A stretch of DNA of 6,873 nucleotides from Aliarcobacter sp. (GCA_023268955.1 JALRJW010000113.1:1-6873), one strand, 5' to 3'. Positions 1-6,790 are shown, numbered from the stretch's first letter. Program-made: numbers and translations. Notes: generated by a model from the letters alone, not told the origin.

Positions 1-2
1 CG

Positions 3-119
3 CTGATCGTATTAAATGGCCTCTCCGATGATTTCACGATGATCGACCTAGAGACCAGACGTCCACAACTAACCAAGCGCGCGGGGTTAGTCCCCCACTC
101 GATCGAGGTATTCAAGTGA
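3..119 (+). CDS. 3' end of an unidentified gene (last 38 codons)
   Basis: This reading frame is open from the left edge of the window and ends at TGA 117-119. It encodes 38 residues, starting LIVLNGLSDDF and ending PHSIEVFK. I do not recognise the product. The stretch is about 53% G+C by hand count, far above the strongly AT-rich DNA that follows, so it probably comes from a different organism from the rest of the window. The other plus-strand frames are stopped early: frame 1 has TGA at position 4 and frame 2 has TGA near position 29. One minus-strand frame is also open over this short length, so the strand is not certain. A GTG at 116 overlaps the stop as GTGA, a common layout for a following gene, but what follows is truncated trkH sequence. 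No domain can be assigned from so short a fragment. Confidence 0.4.
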   Translation: MIVLNGLSDDFTMIDLETRRPQLTKRAGLVPHSIEVFK

Positions 120-139
120 GAGCACGTCAACTGGTGACA
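116..139. other. Probable chimeric join 1 (G+C-rich DNA to trkH)
   Basis: Base composition changes abruptly from about 53% G+C to strongly AT-rich, and trkH appears without its first half. The exact point cannot be fixed, because the GTG at 116 happens to open into the trkH frame. Recognisable TrkH sequence begins around 137-140. There is no inverted repeat, target-site duplication or integrase gene. Confidence 0.6.
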
Positions 140-862
140 ATGTTATTTATAATATTGGGAAGCTTACCATTTATCGTCTACATTAAATTTATAAATGGTA
201 ATAAAAAAATTTTTACCACAGATATTCAAATTAGAACATTTGTTAGAATTATTTTAATAGCAATTACAATTTTATCTATTTATTTAATATTTTACGATGG
301 AAATAAATTTAATTTAAGATCTATATTTTTTAATGTCATTTCAATTCTAACTGGTACAGGATATGTCAATGCTGAATTTGATAGTTGGGGTAGTTTTGCT
401 TTAGTACTATTTTTAGCTTTAATGTTTATTGGAGGATGCGCGGGATCTACAACCTGTGGGGTAAAAATATTTAGAATTCAAATATTATATTTATTTATTT
501 CTAACCAACTTAAAAAAATAATTTATCCTAAAGGAGTATTTGTTATGAAATATGACAAAAATGTTATTGATAATAAATTTATCTCTTCAATAATTTCATT
601 CATTTATCTATATTTTGTAATATTCTTTATTTTAGCAGCATTATTATCTTTAACTGGTCTTGATTTTGTAACAGCTATTTCTGGTGCAGCGACCTCTATT
701 TCAAATGTAGGTCCAGGATTAGGTAATATAATTGGTCCAAATGGAAATTTTTCTACACTACCCGATATGTCTAAATGGATATTAACACTTGGAATGATTT
801 TAGGTAGACTAGAGTTATTTGCTATTTTAGTATTATTTATACCTTCGTTTTGGAGAAATTAA
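116..862 (+). CDS. trkH: TrkH-family potassium uptake protein, C-terminal half (5' truncated)
   Basis: This is the membrane pore subunit of a Trk-type K+ uptake system, which works with a cytoplasmic TrkA regulator. TrkH/Ktr proteins contain four membrane-pore-membrane repeats; only about the last two are present. The third selectivity-filter region is at residues 79-83 (TGTGY), followed by the conserved FIGGCAGSTTCGVK segment at 104-117. The fourth filter is SNVGPGLG at 196-203, followed by the closing helix with GMILGRLE at 226-233. The open frame gives 248 residues against about 480 for full TrkH, so the N-terminal half is missing. The GTG at 116 is the first possible start but is probably accidental: the first few codons lie in the G+C-rich DNA, and convincing TrkH sequence begins near residue 9 (MLFIILGS). 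The gene ends at TAA 860-862, and ampG begins one base later, so the two were probably cotranscribed in their source genome. Style and packing resemble SAR11-type alphaproteobacteria; that assignment is inference. Confidence 0.85.
   Translation: MRARQLVTMLFIILGSLPFIVYIKFINGNKKIFTTDIQIRTFVRIILIAITILSIYLIFYDGNKFNLRSIFFNVISILTGTGYVNAEFDSWGSFALVLFLALMFIGGCAGSTTCGVKIFRIQILYLFISNQLKKIIYPKGVFVMKYDKNVIDNKFISSIISFIYLYFVIFFILAALLSLTGLDFVTAISGAATSISNVGPGLGNIIGPNGNFSTLPDMSKWILTLGMILGRLELFAILVLFIPSFWRN
852..855 (+). promoter_or_regulatory. Ribosome binding site for ampG
   Basis: GGAG lies inside the last codons of trkH, eight bases before the TTG at 864. This supports TTG as the ampG start instead of the in-frame ATG about 20 codons downstream, and implies translational coupling to trkH. 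Confidence 0.6.
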
Positions 863-863
863 T

Positions 864-2240
864 TTGATTGAAATAAAAAAACAATCTCTATCAGAAACGT
901 TCTCTATATATTTTGATGTTAGAATGTTAAAAATTCTATTGCTTGGTGCTATATCGGGGTTCCCTTGGGTTCTTATTGGAAGTAGTCTTAGTTTGTGGTT
1001 AAAGGAAGATGGTTTAAGTAGATCAACTATTGGATGGGCAGGATTAATATTTGGTGTTTATGCATTTAACTACTTATGGGCACCATTAATAGATAGAATA
1101 CAAATTCCTATACTTACCAAAAAAATTGGACATCGAAGAGCTTGGATTGTTTTAATGCAATCTTTAATTTTAATTTGTCTTGTTCTTTGGAGTATTCTTA
1201 ACCCAACACAAAATTTAGCTATGGTGATCACTGTTGGATTGTTCATTGCAATTGCCTCAGCAACACAAGATATAACTGTTGATGCATTAAGAATTGAACA
1301 GATTGGTGAGCATGAAGGAAAATCTATGGCAGCAGGTGCTGCTATGGCTGTAGTCGGCTGGTGGAGTGGTTATAAATTAGGAGGTGTCATTTCATTATTT
1401 TCAGCAGAATATCTTCAAAATTTAGGGTTTGAAAATTATTGGCAACTTACTTTTTTAATACTTGGTGTTCTAGTAATACTAATGAATATTGGTTTAATGT
1501 TTATTTCAGAAGGCGGCTCCGAGGAAAGAAAAAAGAAACAAAAAGAAGACGACATGCTAATTTCAAATAAATTTAATTCTAAAAATATATTTACAGATTT
1601 ACTTACATGGATTGGTGGCACTGTAAGTGGTCCTATAGTTAGTTTTTTTAAAAAGAATGGTTTTAAAATTGCATTAGCAATTTTAGGATTTGTGTTTCTT
1701 TTTAAAGTTGGTGAGGCATTTTTAGGAAGAATGTCTATAATTTTTTATAAAGAGATTGGTTTTAGCAAAAGTGATATAGCTATTTATTCAAAAACCCTTG
1801 GATGGGTTACTACAGTAATATTCACATTACTTGGTGGATTATTTGTAATTAGATCGGGTGTTTTAAAGGCAATGTTTCTTGCTGGCATACTGATGGCAAG
1901 CACCAACTTATTGTTCACACTATTAGCATGGAGTGATAAATCAGAAATACTTTTTGCAATAGCTGTTATATTTGATGATATAGCTGCAGCATTTGCAACG
2001 GTTGCTTTTGTTGCTTTTATTTCATTATTAGTTGATAGAGCATATACTGCTACCCAGTATGCACTTTTGGCTTCAATCGGAACTGCAGGAAGAACTACAC
2101 TAGCTTCATCTTCTGGTGCATTGGTAGACTGGCTAAATGGGGATTGGGGGATATTTTTTATCTTAACTGCTATAATGGTTATTCCATCATTGATTATTTT
2201 ATGGGTAATAAAAAATAAGTTAAAATTAAGTGAAAAATAA
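864..2240 (+). CDS. ampG: AmpG-family muropeptide permease (MFS)
   Basis: This is an inner-membrane major-facilitator transporter. AmpG imports anhydro-muropeptides released during wall turnover so they can be recycled in the cytoplasm. The 458 residues are close to the usual family length, and hydrophobic helices run throughout. AmpG-type landmarks are GFPWVLIGSSLSLWL at residues 32-46, NYLWAPLIDR at 69-78, ASATQDITVDALR at 131-143, FKVGEAF at 280-286, YSKTLGW at 308-314 and ATQYALLASIGTAGR at 396-410. A charged cytoplasmic loop (about residues 216-245, EERKKKQKEDD) separates the two halves. The start is TTG at 864 with GGAG eight bases upstream; starting at the later ATG would remove a short N-terminal stretch before the first helix. 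The gene follows trkH by one base and overlaps the next gene by 11 bases. Identification is by comparison with E. coli AmpG from memory. Substrate in this organism is inferred from the family. Confidence 0.9.
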   Translation: MIEIKKQSLSETFSIYFDVRMLKILLLGAISGFPWVLIGSSLSLWLKEDGLSRSTIGWAGLIFGVYAFNYLWAPLIDRIQIPILTKKIGHRRAWIVLMQSLILICLVLWSILNPTQNLAMVITVGLFIAIASATQDITVDALRIEQIGEHEGKSMAAGAAMAVVGWWSGYKLGGVISLFSAEYLQNLGFENYWQLTFLILGVLVILMNIGLMFISEGGSEERKKKQKEDDMLISNKFNSKNIFTDLLTWIGGTVSGPIVSFFKKNGFKIALAILGFVFLFKVGEAFLGRMSIIFYKEIGFSKSDIAIYSKTLGWVTTVIFTLLGGLFVIRSGVLKAMFLAGILMASTNLLFTLLAWSDKSEILFAIAVIFDDIAAAFATVAFVAFISLLVDRAYTATQYALLASIGTAGRTTLASSSGALVDWLNGDWGIFFILTAIMVIPSLIILWVIKNKLKLSEK

Positions 2241-2760
2241 TTTTTATTTTAATAAAAGTTTAGCGAATATACACTCTAAACCTTCATCTAAGTCTGAGGT
2301 CATTTCACAAATTCTATATGGTGAAAAATTTTTAGTTATAAAAAAAATAAAAAACTGGATCAAAATAAAAGCATTATACGATAATTATATTGGATTTATT
2401 AAGCTAGATAAATTTCAAGATAAATTTAGTCCTAAATACAAAATATTTAAAATCAAATCACATATATATAAAAAAAGTAAAAGTAAATTTTTAAAAACTG
2501 GCAAGTATTTATTTTTTAGTAGTGGTATTTCAATTTTAAATGAAAGCGAAAATTATTTTGAATTTGAAAAAAATCAGTGGATAAAAAAAAAAGATACAAA
2601 GCAAATAAACTTTAAGGATGAAAACTTTATAAAAATTTTTAAACAATTTTTAAATACAAAATATCTATGGGGAGGTAAATCATGTGATGGAATTGATTGT
2701 TCTGCTCTTTTACAAATATACTTTAAATTTAATAATAAATTTTTTATCAAAAGAAATTGA
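2230..2760 (+). CDS. NlpC/P60 (C40) peptidase with SH3-like N-terminal region, 3' truncated
   Basis: This is probably a cytoplasmic endopeptidase that cuts peptidoglycan-derived peptides, comparable to YkfC-type enzymes. There is no signal peptide or membrane segment. An SH3b-like region covers about residues 8-62 (IHSKPSSKSEV to GFIKLDKF), and a second weaker one about 70-120. The catalytic domain starts near residue 130. WGGKSCDGIDCSALLQ (147-162) is the family signature, with Cys157 as the expected nucleophile. NlpC/P60 domains need a further roughly 80 residues carrying the catalytic His and a third polar residue; these are absent. After NNKFF (168-172) the frame runs four codons to TGA at 2758-2760, where the family normally continues with a proline-containing segment. 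Genuine coding sequence therefore ends near 2745, at a join to unrelated DNA. The GTG start overlaps the end of ampG by 11 bases, which suggests coupled expression and a joint role in murein recycling. Confidence 0.8.
   Translation: MKNNFYFNKSLANIHSKPSSKSEVISQILYGEKFLVIKKIKNWIKIKALYDNYIGFIKLDKFQDKFSPKYKIFKIKSHIYKKSKSKFLKTGKYLFFSSGISILNESENYFEFEKNQWIKKKDTKQINFKDENFIKIFKQFLNTKYLWGGKSCDGIDCSALLQIYFKFNNKFFIKRN
2738..2750. other. Probable chimeric join 2 (NlpC/P60 to histidine kinase)
   Basis: Peptidase coding sequence is intact to about 2745 and kinase coding sequence is intact from about 2741-2747, in different frames. The overlap is a T-run (2740-2745), so a short A/T match may have produced the join. 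Both genes are cut within conserved domains. Confidence 0.7.
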
Positions 2761-3298
2761 TGATTCATTAAACTATATGTCAAATACAATTGAAGATTTT
2801 AATAATTTTTTTAAACCCAATAAAGAAAAAGAATTATTTTATATCAAGGATCTATTTGAAGAATCATTAAATCTCTTAAGATCAAAAATTACAAGTAAAA
2901 ATATAAGTATCACAATAGAACAAAGTAACGACTCAATTGAATATTTTGGTTATAAAAATGAATTAAAACAAGTTCTAATAAATATTTTACATAATGCTGT
3001 AGATGCTTTAATAGCAAGAGAAATTGAAAACAAAAATATTTCACTCACATATGAAATTAAAGATAAGAATTTAATCTTAGCTGTTCAAGATAATGCAGCT
3101 GGTATTGATGTTAATATAATTGATGATATTTTTAATCCGTATTTCTCCACTAAATTAGAAAAAAATGGTACAGGATTAGGACTTTATATTTCGAAAGTAA
3201 TTATTCAAAATAATATGCATGGGAGAATTGATGTTGAAAATATTAACAAAGGTGCTAGATTTACAATAACTTTACCAATAAATGATATTCAATCTTAA
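2741..3298 (+). CDS. Sensor histidine kinase, C-terminal part (5' truncated)
   Basis: This is the ATP-binding portion of a two-component sensor kinase. The sequence enters in the second half of the dimerisation region: DDSLNYMSNTIEDF followed by NNFFKPNKEKE is typical of Arcobacter-like Campylobacterota kinases. The HATPase domain then shows an N box (NELKQVLINILHNAVDAL, from about 2956), a G1 box (DNAAGI, 3089-3106), an F box (IFNPYFSTK) and a G2 box (GTGLGLYIS, from 3167). The H box with the phospho-accepting His, and any sensor domain, should lie upstream but are absent; NlpC/P60 coding sequence occupies that place. An ATG at 2684 is in frame, but the residues it adds before about 2741 are an out-of-frame reading of the peptidase gene, so it is not the real start. 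The gene ends at TAA 3296-3298, 47 bases from the convergent metallophosphoesterase gene. As present it could not autophosphorylate. No partner response regulator is visible. Confidence 0.85.
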   Translation, partial: FLSKEIDDSLNYMSNTIEDFNNFFKPNKEKELFYIKDLFEESLNLLRSKITSKNISITIEQSNDSIEYFGYKNELKQVLINILHNAVDALIAREIENKNISLTYEIKDKNLILAVQDNAAGIDVNIIDDIFNPYFSTKLEKNGTGLGLYISKVIIQNNMHGRIDVENINKGARFTITLPINDIQS

Positions 3299-3345
3299 GT
3301 AGAATATCTCAAATTTTTTTGAATACTATAAATAAAGAAATAGTT

Positions 3346-4089
3346 TCATTGTTTATTATCATCGAAATGAATTATTTTAAACTCACCATCATAAGTTTCA
3401 ACAACAGCTGTACAAGACTCAACCCAATCTCCACAATTTAGATAATCTATTGTATCAATTTTTCTAATTTCAGCTTTGTGAATATGTCCACAAATAACTC
3501 CATCATAGTTTTTATGTTTTGCATGATTGCTTAGAATTTTTTCAAAATCATTGATAAAACTTACTGAACTTTTTACATTATCTTTAATATATTTAGATAA
3601 AGACCATCTTGATTTTATATTAAAAAGTTTTCTAAAAAAATTGATTTTATCATTAATATAAAGTAAAAAATCATAGCCATAATCACCCAAAATTGCTAAC
3701 CATTTTTTAGTCATTGTAATAGAATCAAAAAAATCACCATGGGTAATATAATATTTATTACCATTTATACAAGAATATTCAAATTCATTATTAATATGAA
3801 GATTATCCCCTAAAACTAAAGGTACAAAAGGTCTTAAAAACTCATCATGGTTACCTGTAACTAAATATACATTAGTACCTTTTCTAGCTTTTCTAAGTAT
3901 TTTTTGAATTACATCTGAATGACTTTGAGGCCAAATAAGTTTTCTTTTTATTGCCCAACCATCAACAATATCCCCAACTAAATAAAGATTTTCACTTTCA
4001 AAATCTTTTAAAAATTCTATAAACTTTTCAGCTTGGCAAAATCTAGTTCCAAGGTGAATATCTGATACAAATATTGTTTTAACTTTCAT
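3346..4089 (-). CDS. LpxH-like UDP-2,3-diacylglucosamine diphosphatase family metallophosphoesterase
   Basis: This is a calcineurin-like metallophosphoesterase of the UDP-2,3-diacylglucosamine diphosphatase (LpxH / LpxH2, COG2908) group. LpxH removes UMP from UDP-2,3-diacylglucosamine to give lipid X in lipid A synthesis. All five metal-binding blocks are visible in order: SDIHLGTR (D10, H12), LVGDIVDGW (D40), VTGNHDE (N80, H81), THGD (H117) and CGHIH (H202, H204). Between them, WPQSHSDVIQKILRKARKGT (53-72) and NCGDWVES (218-225) are characteristic of the LpxH2-like branch. The 247 residues are a normal full length. There is no signal peptide or membrane helix, so it is probably cytosolic or loosely membrane-associated. 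The start is ATG at 4089-4087; I see no clear Shine-Dalgarno sequence upstream. It diverges from phoH and converges with the kinase gene. Some proteins of this branch lack proven LpxH activity, so the lipid A role is inferred. Confidence 0.82.
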   Translation of the reverse strand: MKVKTIFVSDIHLGTRFCQAEKFIEFLKDFESENLYLVGDIVDGWAIKRKLIWPQSHSDVIQKILRKARKGTNVYLVTGNHDEFLRPFVPLVLGDNLHINNEFEYSCINGNKYYITHGDFFDSITMTKKWLAILGDYGYDFLLYINDKINFFRKLFNIKSRWSLSKYIKDNVKSSVSFINDFEKILSNHAKHKNYDGVICGHIHKAEIRKIDTIDYLNCGDWVESCTAVVETYDGEFKIIHFDDNKQ

Positions 4090-4157
4090 AAAAAAATATT
4101 ATTAGTTTATGATTACAAATTAGTAACATTTAAATAGAATAGTTTTTAACCATCAAT

Positions 4158-4186
4158 TTGTACTTATTTTGTAATAAATCTATGAT
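4158..4186 (+). promoter_or_regulatory. Putative sigma-70 promoter for phoH
   Basis: A TATGAT -10 element (4181-4186, five of six consensus bases) lies 17 bases after a weak TTGTAC -35 element (4158-4163, three of six). Transcription would begin only about 5-7 bases before the phoH ATG at 4198. No Shine-Dalgarno sequence is visible there, so the mRNA could be nearly leaderless. The 4090-4197 gap separates divergent genes and must also hold the start signals of the minus-strand gene, for which I see no convincing element. Confidence 0.4.
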
Positions 4187-4197
4187 AAAATAATTTT

Positions 4198-5574
4198 ATG
4201 AAAGAAAAAATATACATACTCGACACAAATATCATTCTTCAAAATGTTCAAAACATAGAAAGAATATCTGACCACAAGACAAATCATATAGTTATTCCAG
4301 AAACAGTTTTACTTGAATTGGAAGATAAAAAGAAACTATCAAATGAATTAGGTTTTCATTCAAGGGAATTTGCAAGACTTTTAGCAAAAATGAAAATCAA
4401 AAAAATTGATTACAAGCCTGGTTTTAAAGTAGTAAAACTTTTTGATGATGAAATTAATCTTGATATTATTTCAAAAGATAAATATGAAACAGAAATGGAC
4501 CAAATTCATATTTCTGAATCAAATGATAAAAGAATCATTGAAGTTGCTTCTATTGCTCAAGATTACTATAAAGGGGCTCAGGCAATTTTCTTATCACTTG
4601 ATGTTTATGCTAGAACTTTTGCTTTGTTTAAAAGTATAAAAACAGAAACTTTACATGATGATAAATCTATTGTTCCAAAATTTCAGTTTGTAAAAAATTT
4701 TGAACTTGATTCTTGCAACTTTAATAATATAGATGGTAAACCTATTTTAAATATCGATGAAACATATGAAAAAGAAAACTTTTCTTACTGTTTTGAAAGT
4801 AATGATGGAAATAGTGAGTATGCTATTATTTACAATGGTATTATTGATTTATTAAAAGAGAGTGACTTTAAAGCATTAAGTGTGAAACCTGCAAATCTTA
4901 GACAAAAACTTTTCACAAAAGCAATATTAAGCAATATGTATGAGCTTTTAGTAATTGATGCAAAAGCTGGTTCCGGTAAAACTTTAATGTCAATTGCCAG
5001 TGCAATGAGACTTATAGATTTAGGTTTGTATGATAAAATTGTTTATGTTAGAAACTCTATTGAATCTTTAGATAAAGGCGCTGATATAGGATATTTGTCT
5101 GGAAATGATGAGAAATTTAGAATCTATAATATGGCTTTGCAAGACACACTAGAATTTATTGCTAAAAAGCAACTAAAAAAGAGTGAAAATAGAGAAAATC
5201 AAGAATCAATAAACTCAAAAATTGAAGAACTTCAATCTAAATATTGTATTCAAACTTTATGGCCTGGTGAAGCTAGAGGTAGAACTTTGTCTGATTGCAT
5301 AGTTATTATGGATGAATGGCAAAATAGTAGTGAAAAAACAACTCAACTTATTTTATCAAGACTTGATGAATCTTGTATGGCAATAGTTATTGGTTCAAAT
5401 AGACAAATTGATAATTTGTACTTAAATAAATACAACAACGGTTTAACAACACTTTTAAAACAAACAAATGATGAACACCCTGAATTAAATATGTTTGCAA
5501 TTGAATTAGAAAAAGCAGTTAGGGGTAAATTTGCTCAATTTACTGAAAGAATTTTTGAAAACAAAAAAGGATAA
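4198..5574 (+). CDS. phoH: PIN-PhoH family ATPase (divergent)
   Basis: This is a two-domain protein: an N-terminal PIN-type nuclease domain and a C-terminal PhoH ATPase/helicase-like domain, an architecture known for RNA-acting PhoH2 proteins. The PIN domain (about 1-150) has YILDTN with D9, E40 in ETVLLELE, GFHSREFARLL (52-62), D110 and D135, so its acidic site looks complete. The PhoH domain starts near residue 230. Its P-loop is AKAGSGKT (255-262), then DIGYLSGNDEKF, RGRTLSD, a Walker B DEWQN (372-376) and GSNRQID (399-405). Each is recognisable but differs from the usual PhoH forms (GxAGTGKT, LPGD, DEAQN, GDxxQID). The length of 458 residues fits the family. The start is ATG at 4198 behind a probable promoter. 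The last codon is followed by tandem stops TAA-TAG, and the HD gene follows in the same frame, so the two probably form an operon. The RNA substrate is unknown and the function is inferred from family members. Confidence 0.88.
   Translation: MKEKIYILDTNIILQNVQNIERISDHKTNHIVIPETVLLELEDKKKLSNELGFHSREFARLLAKMKIKKIDYKPGFKVVKLFDDEINLDIISKDKYETEMDQIHISESNDKRIIEVASIAQDYYKGAQAIFLSLDVYARTFALFKSIKTETLHDDKSIVPKFQFVKNFELDSCNFNNIDGKPILNIDETYEKENFSYCFESNDGNSEYAIIYNGIIDLLKESDFKALSVKPANLRQKLFTKAILSNMYELLVIDAKAGSGKTLMSIASAMRLIDLGLYDKIVYVRNSIESLDKGADIGYLSGNDEKFRIYNMALQDTLEFIAKKQLKKSENRENQESINSKIEELQSKYCIQTLWPGEARGRTLSDCIVIMDEWQNSSEKTTQLILSRLDESCMAIVIGSNRQIDNLYLNKYNNGLTTLLKQTNDEHPELNMFAIELEKAVRGKFAQFTERIFENKKG
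5567..5571 (+). promoter_or_regulatory. Ribosome binding site supporting an ATA start of the HD gene
   Basis: AAGGA lies in the last codons of phoH, and six bases (TAATAG) separate it from the ATA at 5578. This is normal Shine-Dalgarno spacing. It is the main local evidence that translation of the HD-domain gene begins at this noncanonical codon. Confidence 0.45.
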
Positions 5575-5577
5575 TAG

Positions 5578-6780
5578 ATACAAAATAGACTTATTAATGA
5601 TACGATTTACAATCATATTGAATATACAAAACTAGAAGATAAAATTCTTCAAACAAAAATATTAAATAGGCTACAGTTTATCACTCAAAACGCCCTAGCC
5701 TATTTTTCATTTCCATCAATTACTACAAAAAGATTTATTCATAGTTTAGGAACTATGCATTTAGCATCGTATATGTTTAAAAACTCTTTATTAAATGCCG
5801 ATAAAAAAAGTAAAAACTCATTTTTAAATGCTTTAAAAAAAACCATAAAAACAATTATTGATGAAGAAAAATCAAACATAGATATCGATGATTTAAGATA
5901 TTTTGACAATAAAGCATTATATCAGTTTAGTATACCTACAAAAACAAAAAATCAGGCAAATGCTTACACAGTAATCTTGCAAACATTAAGAATTGTTGGA
6001 CTTATGCATGACGTGGGACATTTACCATTTTCACATCAAGCTGAATATGCTTTAAAAAAAACCTATGAAAAATTAATTGTAAAAGAGAAGAATAATTCTC
6101 AAGAAAAAGATTTTATAAATATATATGAAACTATTACAAATAATAGCAATCATGTTTTACATGAATCAATTGGAAAAGAGTTAGTGAAACTTCTCTTTGA
6201 AGTTGAATTAAATGAAATACTAAAGGATTATCAAGAAAAAGAGTTTATTAAACTTTTAAAGATTCTTGCTATAAATATTTTAGAAGAAAATATTGCCTAT
6301 GGTTTTGATTTCAAAGTTTTACATACTTATATTGATAGTACAGTTGATGCTGATAGGCTTGATTATATCAATAGAGACATGATTTCAAGTGGATATATTA
6401 CAGGGCCATTAGACCATATTAGAATTACAAAGCAAGCTGTTTTAGTAAAAGAAGAAAAGAACTTTATTCTTAGTTTTTTTGATTATAGTTTAATCGACAT
6501 AGAACACATGCTTGAAATGAGATTTAATCTTTACAAAAAAGTGATTTTCAATGAAGGTATTGCAAAAAATGATGCTATTTTAGAAAATGTAATCAACTAT
6601 TTATGTAAAGAGTATTTTTCATCAAATATTATAGAGATGCCAAACTCAAATATATCTATGCTTTGGAGTTATTTAACTTTTAAAAACACAAATAAAAAAC
6701 TTGACACTATATGCATGCTAGATGAAAATTGGATGATAAGTCTGTTTAAGAATGAGTATTTTAAATTAAAATATAAACTT
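5578..6780 (+). CDS. HD-superfamily phosphohydrolase (COG1078-like), 3' truncated, apparent ATA start
   Basis: This metal-dependent HD phosphohydrolase belongs to the COG1078 / dNTPase-like group; its substrate here is unknown, with nucleotides likely from the family. Numbered from 5578, RFIHSLGTMHLA carries the first metal His (H55), GLMHDVGHLPFSH the HD pair (H144, D145), and VDADRLDY the later Asp (D257), followed by RDMISSGYITG. The first ATG in frame is at 5755, after H55 and after family-like sequence (ILNRLQFITQNALAYFSFPS, about residues 31-50), so it cannot be the real start. From the TAG at 5575 to 5755 there is no ATG, GTG or TTG. ATA 5578, with AAGGA at the right distance, is the best candidate. 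The C-terminus is cut: family-like sequence reaches about LFKNEYFKLKYK, and then the frame crosses into glmS DNA near 6780 and ends artificially at TGA 6856-6858. It follows phoH in the same frame, probably in one operon. Confidence 0.75.
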
Positions 6781-6790
6781 CATGGAAGTA
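6768..6790. other. Probable chimeric join 3 (HD phosphohydrolase to glmS)
   Basis: HD-protein coding sequence in frame 1 gives way to glmS coding sequence in another frame within an A/T-rich stretch. Neither the HD stop codon nor the first half of glmS is present, and no mobile-element sequence lies here. Confidence 0.65.

Noticed and set aside
68..91. Inverted repeat ACTAACC / GGTTAGT with a 10-base loop
   Set aside because: It is a 7-base match inside an open frame with no following T-run or related copy nearby, so chance is a sufficient explanation.
1436..1621. Minus-strand open frame of 61 codons
   Set aside because: It lies wholly inside ampG on the opposite strand, has no family-like sequence or ribosome binding site, and is a by-product of the ampG codons.
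2684..2740. ATG 2684 as start of a 204-residue kinase-like protein
   Set aside because: The first roughly 19 residues are an out-of-frame reading of the NlpC/P60 gene, so this is not a natural start or a stand-alone ATPase protein.
2574..2789. Minus-strand open frame of 71 codons
   Set aside because: It crosses the peptidase-kinase join and is antisense to two recognisable domains, so it cannot be one real gene.
3299..3345. Terminator between the convergent kinase and metallophosphoesterase genes
   Set aside because: Only weak A/T hairpins are visible (TCAAA/TTTGA around 3309-3322; ACTAT/ATAGT around 3325-3344), without a G+C stem, so I do not call a terminator.
4442..4639. Plus-strand open frame of 65 codons
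   Set aside because: It lies within phoH in another frame; the residues are low-complexity and resemble no protein.
5755..5757. ATG 5755 as start of the HD protein
   Set aside because: Starting here would remove conserved family sequence including the HSLG metal-binding His.
2741..6780. A new multi-gene system linking kinase, LpxH-like, PhoH and HD proteins
   Set aside because: The kinase and HD genes are truncated at joins, the genes lie on both strands, and each belongs to a widespread housekeeping family; only the phoH-HD pair looks like a real operon.
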